A stretch of DNA of 64,000 nt from Microlunatus speluncae (GTDB lineage Bacteria; Actinomycetota; Actinomycetes; Propionibacteriales; Propionibacteriaceae): positions 248,001 to 312,000 of the forward strand of contig NZ_VKCZ01000020.1 in NCBI RefSeq assembly GCF_009299835.1, in the 5' to 3' direction. Both the position numbers and the translations under genes were made by a program. Under the pieces are notes generated by a model, which saw only the letters and a program-made list of their open reading frames with translations, was not told where the DNA came from and ran no database searches. Positions 7,533 to 14,933 of the stretch are shown here, one piece after another. Position 1 is the first letter of the stretch, and every line of letters begins with the position of its first letter.

Positions 7533-9475
7533 CGCCCGCTCCTCGGTCCACGCTCCGCGGCGGCACGTCCGTTGAGCCGGCTGCCCCGTCGCCGCCGGAG
7601 CTCGGCGGAGCCCTTCGGCGCCTCAACCGTCCTAGGGCCGCCGAATTCGAGGAATCTGGCCTGCCCTTCGACAGGCTCAGGGAACGAACGGGCCGCCGGC
7701 TCGGGGATCGAAGGGGCGGCTGGCTCGGGGATCGAAGGGGCGGCTGGCTCGGGGAACGTACGGGCGGCCGGCTCGGGGAGCGTACGGGCCGCCGGCTCAG
7801 CGGGTGAAGGGGTCGGGCGGAGGGGCACGATCCGGTCGGTGGCGTTGAGGACGGCGGGCCGGTGGCTGACGACGAGCCCGCCGACGCCCAGCGCCCGGAC
7901 GCCGGAGATGGCGGCCAGCTCGGTCTCCGGGTCCAGGCCGGCGGTCGGCTCGTCGAGCAGCAGCCAGCGGGCACCCCCGCAGTCGATCTTGAGCAGCGCC
8001 CGCGCCAGCGCGACCCGGCGCAGTTCACCGGCCGAGAGCTCGGCCCCGGCTGCGGGCAACGGTCGGTCGGGATCAAGCTCACCGGCGCCGGCCCGGGTCA
8101 GGGCCGACCGGATCCGGGCCGGCGGAGCGCCGGCAGCGCCGAGGGCCACGTTGTCGCCGATCGTGCCGCTGATCAGGGCCGGCTGCTGCGGCACCCACGC
8201 CAGCAGCGAGCGCCAGCGCTCCGGGTCGAGCTCGCTCAGCGGAGTGCCGCCGACCAGCACTCGGCCGCGGGTCGGCTCGCGGAAGCCGAGCAGCAACTGC
8301 AGCAGGGTCGACTTCCCGGCGCCGCTCGGCCCGGCCAGCCCGACCAGCTCACCGGGCCCGAGCACCAGATCGACGTCGCGGACCGCCTCGCTCGCCGCCT
8401 CGGGGAACCGGACCGCGATCCCGGTGAGTTCGATCGTCGACCGGGCGGGGTCGGGCGGGTCGAGGGTGCCGCGGGGTGCGGTCCCGGGCTCGTCGATCAC
8501 GGCGAAGGCCCGCTCGACGGCGGCGACCCCGTCCGCGGAGTCGTGGTAGTGGGCGCCGACCAACCGCAGCGGCAGGTACGCCTCCGGCGCCAAGATCAAC
8601 ACGAACAGCCCGACGGTGAGCGTCAGGTCGCCCTCGACCACCCGCAGCCCGATCCCGACCGCCACCAGCGCGACCGACAACGACGCGAGCAGCTCGAGCA
8701 CCAGGGCCGACAGCAGCGCGATCCGCAGGGTGCGCAGAGTCTCCCGGCGGTGCAGCTCACCGGACCGGCGAAGTCCCTCCGCCTGGGCCCGGGCGCGGCC
8801 GAACACCTGCAGCGTCGGCAGCCCCGCGACCAGGTCGGCGAAGTGCTGCGCCAGCCGCGACTGGGCGGCGAACCGGCGCCGGGTCAGGGCAGTGGTCATC
8901 CAGCCGACCAAGATCATGAAGATTGGGATCAGCGGCAGGGTGAGGGCGACGATCAGGGCGGACAGTGGATCGGCGAGCAGGATCGCGGCGCCGATGATCA
9001 ACGGCACCGTGACCGCCAGCACCAGCTGCGGCAGATAGCGGGCGAAGTAGCCGTCCAGGGCGTCCAGGCCACTGGTGATCATGGTCACCAGCCGGCCGGC
9101 GGGGATCGCCGGGGTGCCGGGCGCGGACAGCCGCGCGGTCATGATCTCGGTGCGCAACTGGGACTTCACCGCCGCCGCCGCGCGGGCGCCGACCGTGCTG
9201 TTCAACCAGCCGAGCCCGGCGCGCAGCGCGACCGCCGCCGCCAGCCAGGGCAGCGCGGTGACGACCGGCTCCAGCCGCGGCTGCGCGAACACGGCGCCGA
9301 CCGTGCTGGCGATCAGCCACGCCTGCCCGACGATCACCGCGGCGGTGGCCGAGCCGATCAGCACCGCCACGACCAGGAAGCGCCGGACCGGCGCCGCCCG
9401 GCGCAGCAGCCGCGGATCCACCGGTCCCCGGCGACGACCGGCCACGGATCCGGGGTCAGTGCGCATGCTGATCAT
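7529..9475 (-). CDS. cydD: Thiol reductant ABC exporter subunit CydD with a repeat-derived C-terminal tail
   Basis: 648 aa. Residues 1-320 are the six-helix membrane domain and about 340-550 the ATPase, with Walker A GLAGPSGAGKSTLLQ, the signature variant ELSAGELRRVALARALL and Walker B WLLLDEPTAGLD. After the normal end near DRIVPLRP there are about 100 extra residues, including octapeptides of the form TFPEPAAP, SIPEPAAP, SIPEPAAR and SFPEPVEG, encoded by a 24-bp tandem array derived from a dispersed repeat. The tail is unlikely to be needed for transport. Start ATG 9475 lies inside the cydB 3' end; ATG 9466 is an alternative. It is co-transcribed with cydA, cydB and cydC. Confidence 0.94.
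   Translation of the reverse strand: MISMRTDPGSVAGRRRGPVDPRLLRRAAPVRRFLVVAVLIGSATAAVIVGQAWLIASTVGAVFAQPRLEPVVTALPWLAAAVALRAGLGWLNSTVGARAAAAVKSQLRTEIMTARLSAPGTPAIPAGRLVTMITSGLDALDGYFARYLPQLVLAVTVPLIIGAAILLADPLSALIVALTLPLIPIFMILVGWMTTALTRRRFAAQSRLAQHFADLVAGLPTLQVFGRARAQAEGLRRSGELHRRETLRTLRIALLSALVLELLASLSVALVAVGIGLRVVEGDLTLTVGLFVLILAPEAYLPLRLVGAHYHDSADGVAAVERAFAVIDEPGTAPRGTLDPPDPARSTIELTGIAVRFPEAASEAVRDVDLVLGPGELVGLAGPSGAGKSTLLQLLLGFREPTRGRVLVGGTPLSELDPERWRSLLAWVPQQPALISGTIGDNVALGAAGAPPARIRSALTRAGAGELDPDRPLPAAGAELSAGELRRVALARALLKIDCGGARWLLLDEPTAGLDPETELAAISGVRALGVGGLVVSHRPAVLNATDRIVPLRPTPSPAEPAARTLPEPAARTFPEPAAPSIPEPAAPSIPEPAARSFPEPVEGQARFLEFGGPRTVEAPKGSAELRRRRGSRLNGRAAAERGPRSGR
7663..7688. repeat. 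Dispersed repeat A, copy 1, inside cydD
   Basis: CCTTCGACAGGCTCAGGGAA, continuing CGAAC, is the first of five copies of this element in the window (others near 20934, 32964, 55706 and 59844). Read on the cydD strand it encodes FPEPVEGQ. It sits in frame at the 3' end of cydD, immediately before the tandem array. Confidence 0.85.
7674..7817. repeat. Six tandem 24-bp units in the 3' end of cydD
   Basis: Units begin at 7674, 7698, 7722, 7746, 7770 and 7794. The two most alike (7698 and 7722) start GGCTCGGGGATCGAAGGGGC. The first unit is the right half of dispersed repeat A, so the array looks like an expansion of it. As 24 is a multiple of three, the reading frame is kept and the array adds an octapeptide per unit to CydD. 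Confidence 0.85.
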
Positions 9476-10466
9476 CCGGGATCGAAGCGAGGGTGATCCG
9501 CTTCCGGAACACCCAGTAGGTCCAACCCTGATAGCCGAGCACCACCGGGGTGGCGACCAGGGCCGCCCAGCTCATGATCGTCAACGTGTACGGGGTCGAC
9601 GCCGCGTTCGTCACGGTCAGGCTCCAGGCCGGATCCAGGTTGCTCGGCATCACGTCCGGGAACAAGATCACGAACAGGTTGGTGAAGGCGGCGGCGATCG
9701 CCAGCGCGGTGCCGATGAAGGCCCAGCCCTCCCGGCCGAGGCGGTTGGCCAGCAGCCCGCCCATCAGGCCGAGAGCGGCGACTCCGCCGAGGCCCCAGGC
9801 GACCGTCGAACCGCCGTCCAGGTTGAGCCAGACCAGCAGCGTGACCGCGAGCGCGGTGGCGACCAGCCCGACCCGGCCGGCGAACCGGCGCGCCCGGTGC
9901 CGGATCTCGCCGTCGGTCTTCAGCGCCAGGAACACCGCCCCGTGGGTGAGGAACACGGTCAGCGTGACCAGGCCGGTCAGCACCGCGAACGGGGTGAACA
10001 GGTCGAGCAGCCCGCCGACGTACTCGCCGTTGGCGTCGATCGGCATGCCGTGCACGATGTTGCCGAACGCGAGGCCCCAGACCAGGGCCGGCACGGCCGA
10101 GCCGCCGATGATGCACCAGTCCCAGCGTCGGCGCCAGGCCGGGTCGGTCCGCTTGCCGCGGAAGTCGAATGCGACGTTGCGCAGGATCAGCGCGACCAAG
10201 ATCAACAACAGTGGTAGGTAGAAGCCGGAGAACAAGGTGGCGTACCACTCCGGGAAGGCGGCGAAGGTGGCGCCGGCGGCGACGATCACCCAGACCTCGT
10301 TGCCGTCCCAGACCGGCCCGATGGTGTTGATCACCACCCGGCGCTCGCGATCGTTGCGCCCCAGGATCCCGACCAGCATGCCGACGCCGAAGTCGAACCC
10401 TTCGAGCACGAAGTAGCCGATCCACAGGAAGGCGATCAGGCAGAACCAGAGCGTGGTGAGTTCCAT
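9456..10466 (-). CDS. cydB: Cytochrome bd ubiquinol oxidase subunit II
   Basis: 336 aa membrane protein starting MELTTLWFCLIAFLWIGYFV. The conserved LEGFDFGVGML, GPVWDGNEVWVIVAAGATFA and FSGFYLPLLLILVALILRNV segments identify CydB, which pairs with CydA to form the bd oxidase, a quinol:O2 reductase with high oxygen affinity. About eight to nine hydrophobic helices are visible. Length is a little under the E. coli protein, as usual in actinobacteria. It starts 13 bases after the cydA stop, and its 3' end overlaps the cydD start. The C-terminus DDQHAH is unremarkable. Confidence 0.97.
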   Translation of the reverse strand: MELTTLWFCLIAFLWIGYFVLEGFDFGVGMLVGILGRNDRERRVVINTIGPVWDGNEVWVIVAAGATFAAFPEWYATLFSGFYLPLLLILVALILRNVAFDFRGKRTDPAWRRRWDWCIIGGSAVPALVWGLAFGNIVHGMPIDANGEYVGGLLDLFTPFAVLTGLVTLTVFLTHGAVFLALKTDGEIRHRARRFAGRVGLVATALAVTLLVWLNLDGGSTVAWGLGGVAALGLMGGLLANRLGREGWAFIGTALAIAAAFTNLFVILFPDVMPSNLDPAWSLTVTNAASTPYTLTIMSWAALVATPVVLGYQGWTYWVFRKRITLASIPDDQHAH

Positions 10467-10478
10467 GATCGTCTTTCC

Positions 10479-11915
10479 TCAGTAGGCGAAGGTCAGCGGC
10501 GCTTCCGCGCCGTCCTTGGGCTCCGGCGGCGTCACGTCGGGCAGGCCGGCGCGGATGTACTTCAGCAGCAGCCGGACCTCGATCACCGCGAGCGTGCCGT
10601 AGATCAGCGTGAACGTGCCGAGTGAGATCGCCACCTCGACCACCGTGGTGCCGGGGGAGACCCCGGCGGCGGTGGGCAGCAGCCCGAACACCAACCAGGG
10701 TTGGCGGCCGGTCTCGGTGAAGATCCAGCCGAAACTGTTGGCGAACAGGGGTAGCAGCGGCAATCCGACCAGCACCGGCGTCCACCAACGGCCGGCCAGG
10801 GTCCGGTCACGCCGGGTCATCCAGAGCAGCAGCGCGCCGACCGCGACCGAGCCCAGCCCGAGACCGATCATCAACCGGAAGGTCCAGTAGGTGGTCGGGA
10901 TGATCGGCGCGTAGCTGCCGGGACCGTACGTCTCCTCGTACGTCCGCTGCAGTTCCCGGATCCCCTTGACCTCACCCTGCGGATCGCCGGTGCTGAGGAA
11001 CGACAGCAGGTAAGGGATCCGGATCGAGAAGAGCTCGTGCTGGCCGTCCAGGCTGCCGATCGTCAGCACCGAGAACGCGGCCGGCTGCTCGGTCTCGTAC
11101 AGCGCCTCGGCGGCGGCCATCTTCATCGGCTGCACCTCGACCATCACCTTGCTCTGCGCGTCGCCGCTGATCGCCACTCCGGCGCCGGAGATCAACATCA
11201 CCACGGCGCCCAGCCGCAACGCGGTGCGGAAGGCGGAATGATCATCCCCCTGCGCCACACCGTCCTCGACCCTCTCGGGCTCGGGGCGCGGTCGACGGAG
11301 GTGCCAGCCGGCGACGGCCACCAAGAAGGCGCCGGCGACCAGATAGCAGGCGAAGATCTGGTGCGGGAAGGTGACCAGCACCACCGGATTGGTCAGCACG
11401 GCGACGAAGTCGGTCAGCTCGGCCCGCTCGGTCACCGGGTTGTAGCGGAAGCCGACCGGGTTCTGCATGAAGGAGTTGGCGGCCAGGATGAAGTAGGCGC
11501 TGAACACGGTGCCGATCGAGGCGATCCAGATCGTGGCCAGATGGACCTTCCGCGGCAGCCGGTCCCAGCCGAAGATCCACAGGCCGAGGAAGGTGGACTC
11601 GAGGAAGAAGGCGAGCAGGCCCTCCAGCGCCAGCGGGGCGCCGAAGATGTCGCCGACGAACCGCGAGTACGAGCTCCAGTTCATCCCGAACTGGAACTCC
11701 TGCACGATCCCGGTGACGATCCCCAGCGCGAAGTTGATCAAGAACAGCTTGCCGAAGAACTTGGTCAGCTTGAGGAACGATTCGTTGCCGGTGCGGACCC
11801 AGATCGTCTGCAGGATCGCCACCAGTCCGGACAATCCGACGGTCAGCGGCACGAAGAAGAAGTGGTAGACGGTGGTGATCCCGAACTGCCACCGGGCCAG
11901 GGTCAGCGCGTCCAT
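10479..11915 (-). CDS. cydA: Cytochrome bd ubiquinol oxidase subunit I
   Basis: 478 aa. It binds the haems b558, b595 and d. H18 corresponds to the haem b595 ligand, E98 and E106 (APLALEGLLAFFLES) to the proton-path and haem residues, and H185 (VTFPHQIFAC) to the b558 ligand. GRQPW in the C-terminal part carries the conserved Arg near the b558 methionine region. The QPMKMAAAEALYET segment is the quinol-binding Q-loop start, and the loop is short, as in Gram-positive enzymes. It is the first gene of cydABDC. It is transcribed away from the blaI-like gene with three dyads in the 97-bp gap. Confidence 0.98.
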   Translation of the reverse strand: MDALTLARWQFGITTVYHFFFVPLTVGLSGLVAILQTIWVRTGNESFLKLTKFFGKLFLINFALGIVTGIVQEFQFGMNWSSYSRFVGDIFGAPLALEGLLAFFLESTFLGLWIFGWDRLPRKVHLATIWIASIGTVFSAYFILAANSFMQNPVGFRYNPVTERAELTDFVAVLTNPVVLVTFPHQIFACYLVAGAFLVAVAGWHLRRPRPEPERVEDGVAQGDDHSAFRTALRLGAVVMLISGAGVAISGDAQSKVMVEVQPMKMAAAEALYETEQPAAFSVLTIGSLDGQHELFSIRIPYLLSFLSTGDPQGEVKGIRELQRTYEETYGPGSYAPIIPTTYWTFRLMIGLGLGSVAVGALLLWMTRRDRTLAGRWWTPVLVGLPLLPLFANSFGWIFTETGRQPWLVFGLLPTAAGVSPGTTVVEVAISLGTFTLIYGTLAVIEVRLLLKYIRAGLPDVTPPEPKDGAEAPLTFAY

Positions 11916-11955
11916 CTCTCATCCTCGTCTCGTCGTCCCGCTCTCGTTCTCAATC

Positions 11956-12002
11956 TACTACGGAGCGTCGTACTAGGCAAAGTAGTACGAGGCCGGGTAG
12001 TA
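11956..12002. promoter_or_regulatory. Three overlapping BlaI-type operator dyads
   Basis: Three 17-bp dyads start at 11956, 11971 and 11986: TACTACGGAGCGTCGTA, TACTAGGCAAAGTAGTA and TACGAGGCCGGGTAGTA. Each has the form TACKA-N7-TMGTA, and neighbours share 2 bases, giving a strict 15-bp period. The half-site TACTA/TAGTA resembles the TACTAC...GTAGTA operators of mycobacterial BlaI. They fill the gap between cydA and the BlaI-like gene and could repress both. Confidence 0.75.
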
Positions 12003-12012
12003 GACTCGCCAC

Positions 12013-12426
12013 GTGGCCCTCGGAGAGCTGGAACGCAAGGTGATGGAGCGGCTGTGGGATGCCCCGGACCCGCAGTCGGTCCGCGACGTGCACCAGACGC
12101 TCAGCCAGGATCGCGAACTCGCCTACACAACGGTGATGACCGTGCTCGACCGGCTGGCGAAGAAGGGCGTGGTGCGCCGCGAGCGCGACGGCCGGGCCTA
12201 CCGCTACGCGCCGGTGCAGAGTCGCGAGGAGCTGGTCGCCGAACTGATGCACACCGCGTTGGAGACCGGCGCCGACCGGACCGCGGCGCTGGTGGCGTTC
12301 GTCGGCCGGGTCAGCGACAACGAGGCGGCCGCGATGCGCGCCGCCCTGGATCGGTTGGAGGCGGAGCCCGGCACCCCGGAGCCGGCCGGTCGCCGGCGGA
12401 AGTCGTCGAGTCGAGCCAAGGGCTGA
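12013..12426 (+). CDS. BlaI/MecI/CopY family transcriptional repressor
   Basis: 137 aa from GTG 12013. The N-terminal winged helix (residues 1-70) shows LGELERKVMERLWDAPDPQS, LAYTTVMTVLDRLAKKGVV and RRERDGRAYRYAPVQSREEL, all typical of BlaI/MecI. The C-terminal dimerisation helices are followed by a basic tail (RRRKSSSRAKG). In relatives the repressor is cleaved or displaced after signalling by an M56 metallopeptidase, and such a gene follows 150 bases downstream. It probably autoregulates and represses cydA through the dyads at 11956-12002. Confidence 0.93.
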   Translation: MALGELERKVMERLWDAPDPQSVRDVHQTLSQDRELAYTTVMTVLDRLAKKGVVRRERDGRAYRYAPVQSREELVAELMHTALETGADRTAALVAFVGRVSDNEAAAMRAALDRLEAEPGTPEPAGRRRKSSSRAKG

Positions 12427-12489
12427 CGCGTGCTGTCCGAGCCGGGCCGCGACGCGCGGGTGCGCGCCCGACCGGCCGTCCGCGGCGGA

Positions 12490-12543
12490 CCTGCGGTCGG
12501 CGGCGGTCCTGCGGTCGGCGGCGGTCCTGCGGTCGGCGGCGGA
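12490..12543. repeat. Three 18-bp tandem units upstream of the M56 gene
   Basis: Units of CCTGCGGTCGGCGGCGGT begin at 12490, 12508 and 12526; the last ends in GGA. A further partial copy precedes them. They occupy the gap between the repressor and metallopeptidase genes and end 32 bases before the start codon. Very GC-rich slippage-prone DNA of this type may vary in copy number between strains. Confidence 0.8.
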
Positions 12544-12575
12544 CCGGCGCCGTTCGGGTCGGTCCGGAGGTGCGG

Positions 12576-13487
12576 ATGACGACCGTCACGACCGCGGCGG
12601 CGGCACTCGGCCTGCTGGCCGTGATCTTGGTCGGGCCCGGTCCGCTCTGGGTGGGCCGGTGGACGTTCCTGCACCAGGTGCCGCGAGCGGCGGTGGTGCT
12701 CTGGCAGGCCGGGACGGTGGCCGCGCTGGTCTCGGTGATCGGCGCCGGCGTGCTGATCGCGCTGCCGATCATGGGCGATCCGGGGCTGGTGCTGCGGCTG
12801 CCGCCGGCCGAGGCGATGATCACGGTGCTGGTCGCCGCGTTCACGGCGATCGTGATCGGCCGGCTGATCTGGTCGTTGATCATGGTCGGGGCCGACACCA
12901 GCGCCCGGCGTCGGCGGCACCGGGTGGCGGTCGATCTGCTCGGCCGGACCGACGAGACCAGATCGATCCGGGGGCTGCGGATCCTGGCCGAGAAGCTGCC
13001 GATGGCGTACTGCCTGCCGGGCCTGCGCGAGTCCCGGGTGGTGCTCAGTGCCGGCGCGCTGGACCGGCTCAGCGAGGATGAGGTGACGGCCGTGCTGGAG
13101 CACGAGGCGGCCCATGTCCGGGCGCGTCATGATCTGGTGCTGGACGCGTTCCAGGCGCTGCACCGCGCCTTCCCGGTGATGGTCCGCAGTGAGATGCCGT
13201 GGCTCCGGTCGCAGTTGCTGGTCGAGATGCTCGCCGACGACGCGGCCCGCCGCCGGACCGGTCCGCTGCCGTTGGCCCGGGCCCTGGTGGCGATGGCCGG
13301 AGCCCCCAGCCCGTCCGCCGCCCTGGCCGCCGGCGACCGCGACATCGCCCTCCGGGTCGCCCGCCTGGCCCATCCGGACCCGCCCCCGAAACGCCGCCAC
13401 GCCCTGGCCGCCCTGGTCTACCTCCTGTCCACCACCCTGCTCCTCCTCCCCCTCCTCCCGCTCGCCCTCGCCCCCTGGACCCCCTAA
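12576..13487 (+). CDS. M56 family membrane metallopeptidase (BlaR1-like protease without sensor domain)
   Basis: 303 aa. Start ATG 12576 has GGAGG 5 bases upstream; the frame is open much further upstream but over unrelated sequence. Hydrophobic segments lie near residues 1-25, 45-65, 80-105 and at the C-terminus (VYLLSTTLLLLPLLPLALAP). The zinc motif is LEHEAAHVRARHD with H176, E177 and H180, and EMLADDAA provides the third ligand E217. There is no penicillin-binding domain, so the signal is not recognised through a BlaR1-type sensor. It is probably the activating protease for the BlaI-like repressor encoded just upstream. Confidence 0.9.
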   Translation: MTTVTTAAAALGLLAVILVGPGPLWVGRWTFLHQVPRAAVVLWQAGTVAALVSVIGAGVLIALPIMGDPGLVLRLPPAEAMITVLVAAFTAIVIGRLIWSLIMVGADTSARRRRHRVAVDLLGRTDETRSIRGLRILAEKLPMAYCLPGLRESRVVLSAGALDRLSEDEVTAVLEHEAAHVRARHDLVLDAFQALHRAFPVMVRSEMPWLRSQLLVEMLADDAARRRTGPLPLARALVAMAGAPSPSAALAAGDRDIALRVARLAHPDPPPKRRHALAALVYLLSTTLLLLPLLPLALAPWTP

Positions 13488-13497
13488 GAATTCCGCC

Positions 13498-13552
13498 GAC
13501 CCGTCACTTGTGCACCGGCTTTTGCGGCGTGTCGGTGCACAAGTGACGGGTC
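13498..13552. repeat. Palindromic repeat B, copy 1, after the M56 gene stop
   Basis: GACCCGTCACTTGTGCACCG (13498-13517) and CGGTGCACAAGTGACGGGTC (13533-13552) are a perfect 20-bp inverted repeat around the loop GCTTTTGCGGCGTGT. It starts 10 bases after the M56 stop codon. Copies 2-4 are at 20208, 21021 and 34424. There is no T-run, so if it is a terminator it is not of the classical form. Confidence 0.9.
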
Positions 13553-13629
13553 GATGAGAAATGGGCAGGCGTGGCGACCGGGATCAACGGGGTGCCGCCG
13601 GGCGAGGACGAGCCCGGTCGGCGTGGCGG

Positions 13630-14505
13630 TCAGGCGGTCGGGTCGACGATCAGCTCGTACAGCACGGTCGAGCTCTCCGCCCCGCGCCCGGCGGCGACGG
13701 CGCGGCGATAGAGATCGCGGACGGCGGCGGGCAGTCCGGGGTCGATCCCGGCCTCGATGCTGGCGTCGGTGATGTGCTCCATCCCGGCCGCCATCATCGC
13801 CGTGTTGCCGCCGGGATCGGGATAGCTCCGCTCGCTGATCTCGGTCTCCATCCCCTGCATGAAGTACGGCATCTGCCCGATCAACTCCTCCGCGTACGGG
13901 AAGAAGTCCTTGGCCGGCACCCCGGCGGAGCCGAGCAGTGCGGCCGCATGGGTGGTGCTGGCCAAGATCGTCATGAACAGGTCGAGCATCGCCTGATACC
14001 AGACCTGCGCCAGCTCCGGCGCCTCGCCGCGGTAGTTGACCCGGCCGAGCACCGCGAGCGTTTCGCGATGGCGCTCGACCACCTCGGACGGCCCGCTGTA
14101 GAAGACGTACGAGCCCTCCTGGCCGACCAGCGGCGGATTGACCATCACGCCGCCGGTGAGGAAGGTGGCGCCGTGTTCGGCCGCCCAGGCCGCGGCCTTG
14201 ATCGACGCGCTAGGGGTGTCGGAGCTGAGGTTGACCAAGATCTTTCCGGCCAGCCGATCGGTCTCGGCTCCGAGCAGGTCGTACATCGCCTGGTAGTGGG
14301 TCAGGCTGATGATCACGATCGGGCTGGCGGCGAGCGCGGCCGCTGCCGACTCGGCTCGGACCGCTCCGGCCGCGACCAGGGCGTCGGCCCGGCTCGCGGT
14401 GCGGTTGAAGACCGTGGTCGGGTGGCCGCGGTCGAGGTAGCTGCGGGCCATCGCCTGGCCCATCGGACCCAGTCCGATGACGGTGACGGGAGTGAGGTCT
14501 GGCAT
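13630..14505 (-). CDS. NAD(P)-dependent oxidoreductase, imine reductase / beta-hydroxyacid dehydrogenase superfamily
   Basis: 291 aa. The N-terminal Rossmann fold has VTVIGLGPMGQAMARSYLDR (GxGxMG), followed by VFNRTASRAD, where the N-R-T pattern fits NADPH binding. The central NLSSDTPSASIKAAAWAAEH and GGVMVNPPLVGQEGSYVFYS are family motifs. The C-terminal helical domain begins near VNYRGEAPELAQVWYQAMLD, where the usual catalytic lysine of hydroxyacid dehydrogenases is not seen; this favours the imine reductase branch. It is a single gene, divergent from the copper operon. The natural substrate is unknown. Confidence 0.85.
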   Translation of the reverse strand: MPDLTPVTVIGLGPMGQAMARSYLDRGHPTTVFNRTASRADALVAAGAVRAESAAAALAASPIVIISLTHYQAMYDLLGAETDRLAGKILVNLSSDTPSASIKAAAWAAEHGATFLTGGVMVNPPLVGQEGSYVFYSGPSEVVERHRETLAVLGRVNYRGEAPELAQVWYQAMLDLFMTILASTTHAAALLGSAGVPAKDFFPYAEELIGQMPYFMQGMETEISERSYPDPGGNTAMMAAGMEHITDASIEAGIDPGLPAAVRDLYRRAVAAGRGAESSTVLYELIVDPTA

Positions 14506-14638
14506 CAGGTCTCTTTCATGATCATTGCGGAGTTACGGACACGGCGCCGTGTCGATCAACCTTCACCCGGGTTCCGGAGCCCTTCAAGTACGCACTTCAA
14601 AGTGGGTCACCTACCCCGAAGTCAGTAAGGGAGTGGCC

Positions 14639-14667
14639 TTGACTCCGATACCCGGTCGGGGTATACA
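14639..14667 (+). promoter_or_regulatory. Promoter of the copper operon
   Basis: TTGACT (14639-14644) and TATACA (14662-14667) are separated by 17 bases, a good sigma-70-type promoter. The first CsoR-like dyad lies exactly in the spacer. Transcription would begin near 14675, about 45 bases before the copZ ATG. Confidence 0.75.
14648..14664. promoter_or_regulatory. CsoR-like operator 1
   Basis: ATACCCGGTCGGGGTAT has arms ATACCC and GGGTAT around a 5-base spacer. It resembles the TACCC...GGGTA operators of the copper sensor CsoR and overlaps the promoter spacer. No csoR-like gene is encoded in this window, so the regulator would act from elsewhere. Confidence 0.7.
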
Positions 14668-14680
14668 GTGAGTCACGAAG

Positions 14681-14697
14681 GTACCCCTAGGGGGTAT
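14681..14697. promoter_or_regulatory. CsoR-like operator 2
   Basis: GTACCCCTAGGGGGTAT contains the arms TACCCC and GGGGTA separated by TAG. It lies just downstream of the expected transcription start and 24 bases before the copZ start codon. Two sites flanking the start point would give tight repression in low copper. Confidence 0.7.
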
Positions 14698-14720
14698 AAA
14701 TCGCGAGGGAAGGATCCGAA

Positions 14721-14933
14721 ATGACTGTCGCCGAGTACCAGGTCACCGGGATGTCGTGCGCGCACTGCGAGGCGGCGATCCGGTCCGAGGTCGGGCGGAT
14801 CGACGGGGTCGAGTCGATCGAGGTCAGCGCGGACACCGGTCGGTTGGTGATCACCTCGGCCGCGGACGTCGCGACGGACCAGGTCCTGGCCGCGGTGGAC
14901 GAGGCCGGCTACACGGCCCAGCCGAAGCCATGA
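14721..14933 (+). CDS. copZ: Copper chaperone, heavy-metal-associated domain
   Basis: 70 aa, a single HMA fold. The metal-binding loop is GMSCAHC at residues 10-16, where the two cysteines bind Cu(I). The rest follows the beta-alpha-beta-beta-alpha-beta pattern (IRSEVGRIDGVESIEVSADT, VLAAVDEAGYTAQPKP). It is cytosolic and would pass copper to the downstream P1B ATPases. The start ATG has an AAGGA-type site upstream. The stop overlaps the start of the next gene (ATGA). Confidence 0.95.
   Translation: MTVAEYQVTGMSCAHCEAAIRSEVGRIDGVESIEVSADTGRLVITSAADVATDQVLAAVDEAGYTAQPKP

Noticed and set aside
5857..8082. A 741-residue minus-strand frame overlapping cydC and the end of cydD
   Set aside because: It lies out of frame with both ABC genes. 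Its Arg/Pro/Ser-rich sequence, including the repeat-derived PVRSPSRPP stretch, is a frame-shifted reading of cydC and the repeat array.
6048..8549. An 833-residue open frame opposite cydC/cydD
   Set aside because: It spans two well-supported genes on the other strand, is composed of Gly/Gln/Asp/Arg repeats and has no ribosome site.
12490..12543. CRISPR-like array
   Set aside because: The 18-bp units are contiguous with no spacers, so this is a simple tandem repeat. No cas-like gene is nearby. The 24-bp array in cydD was rejected as CRISPR for the same reason.
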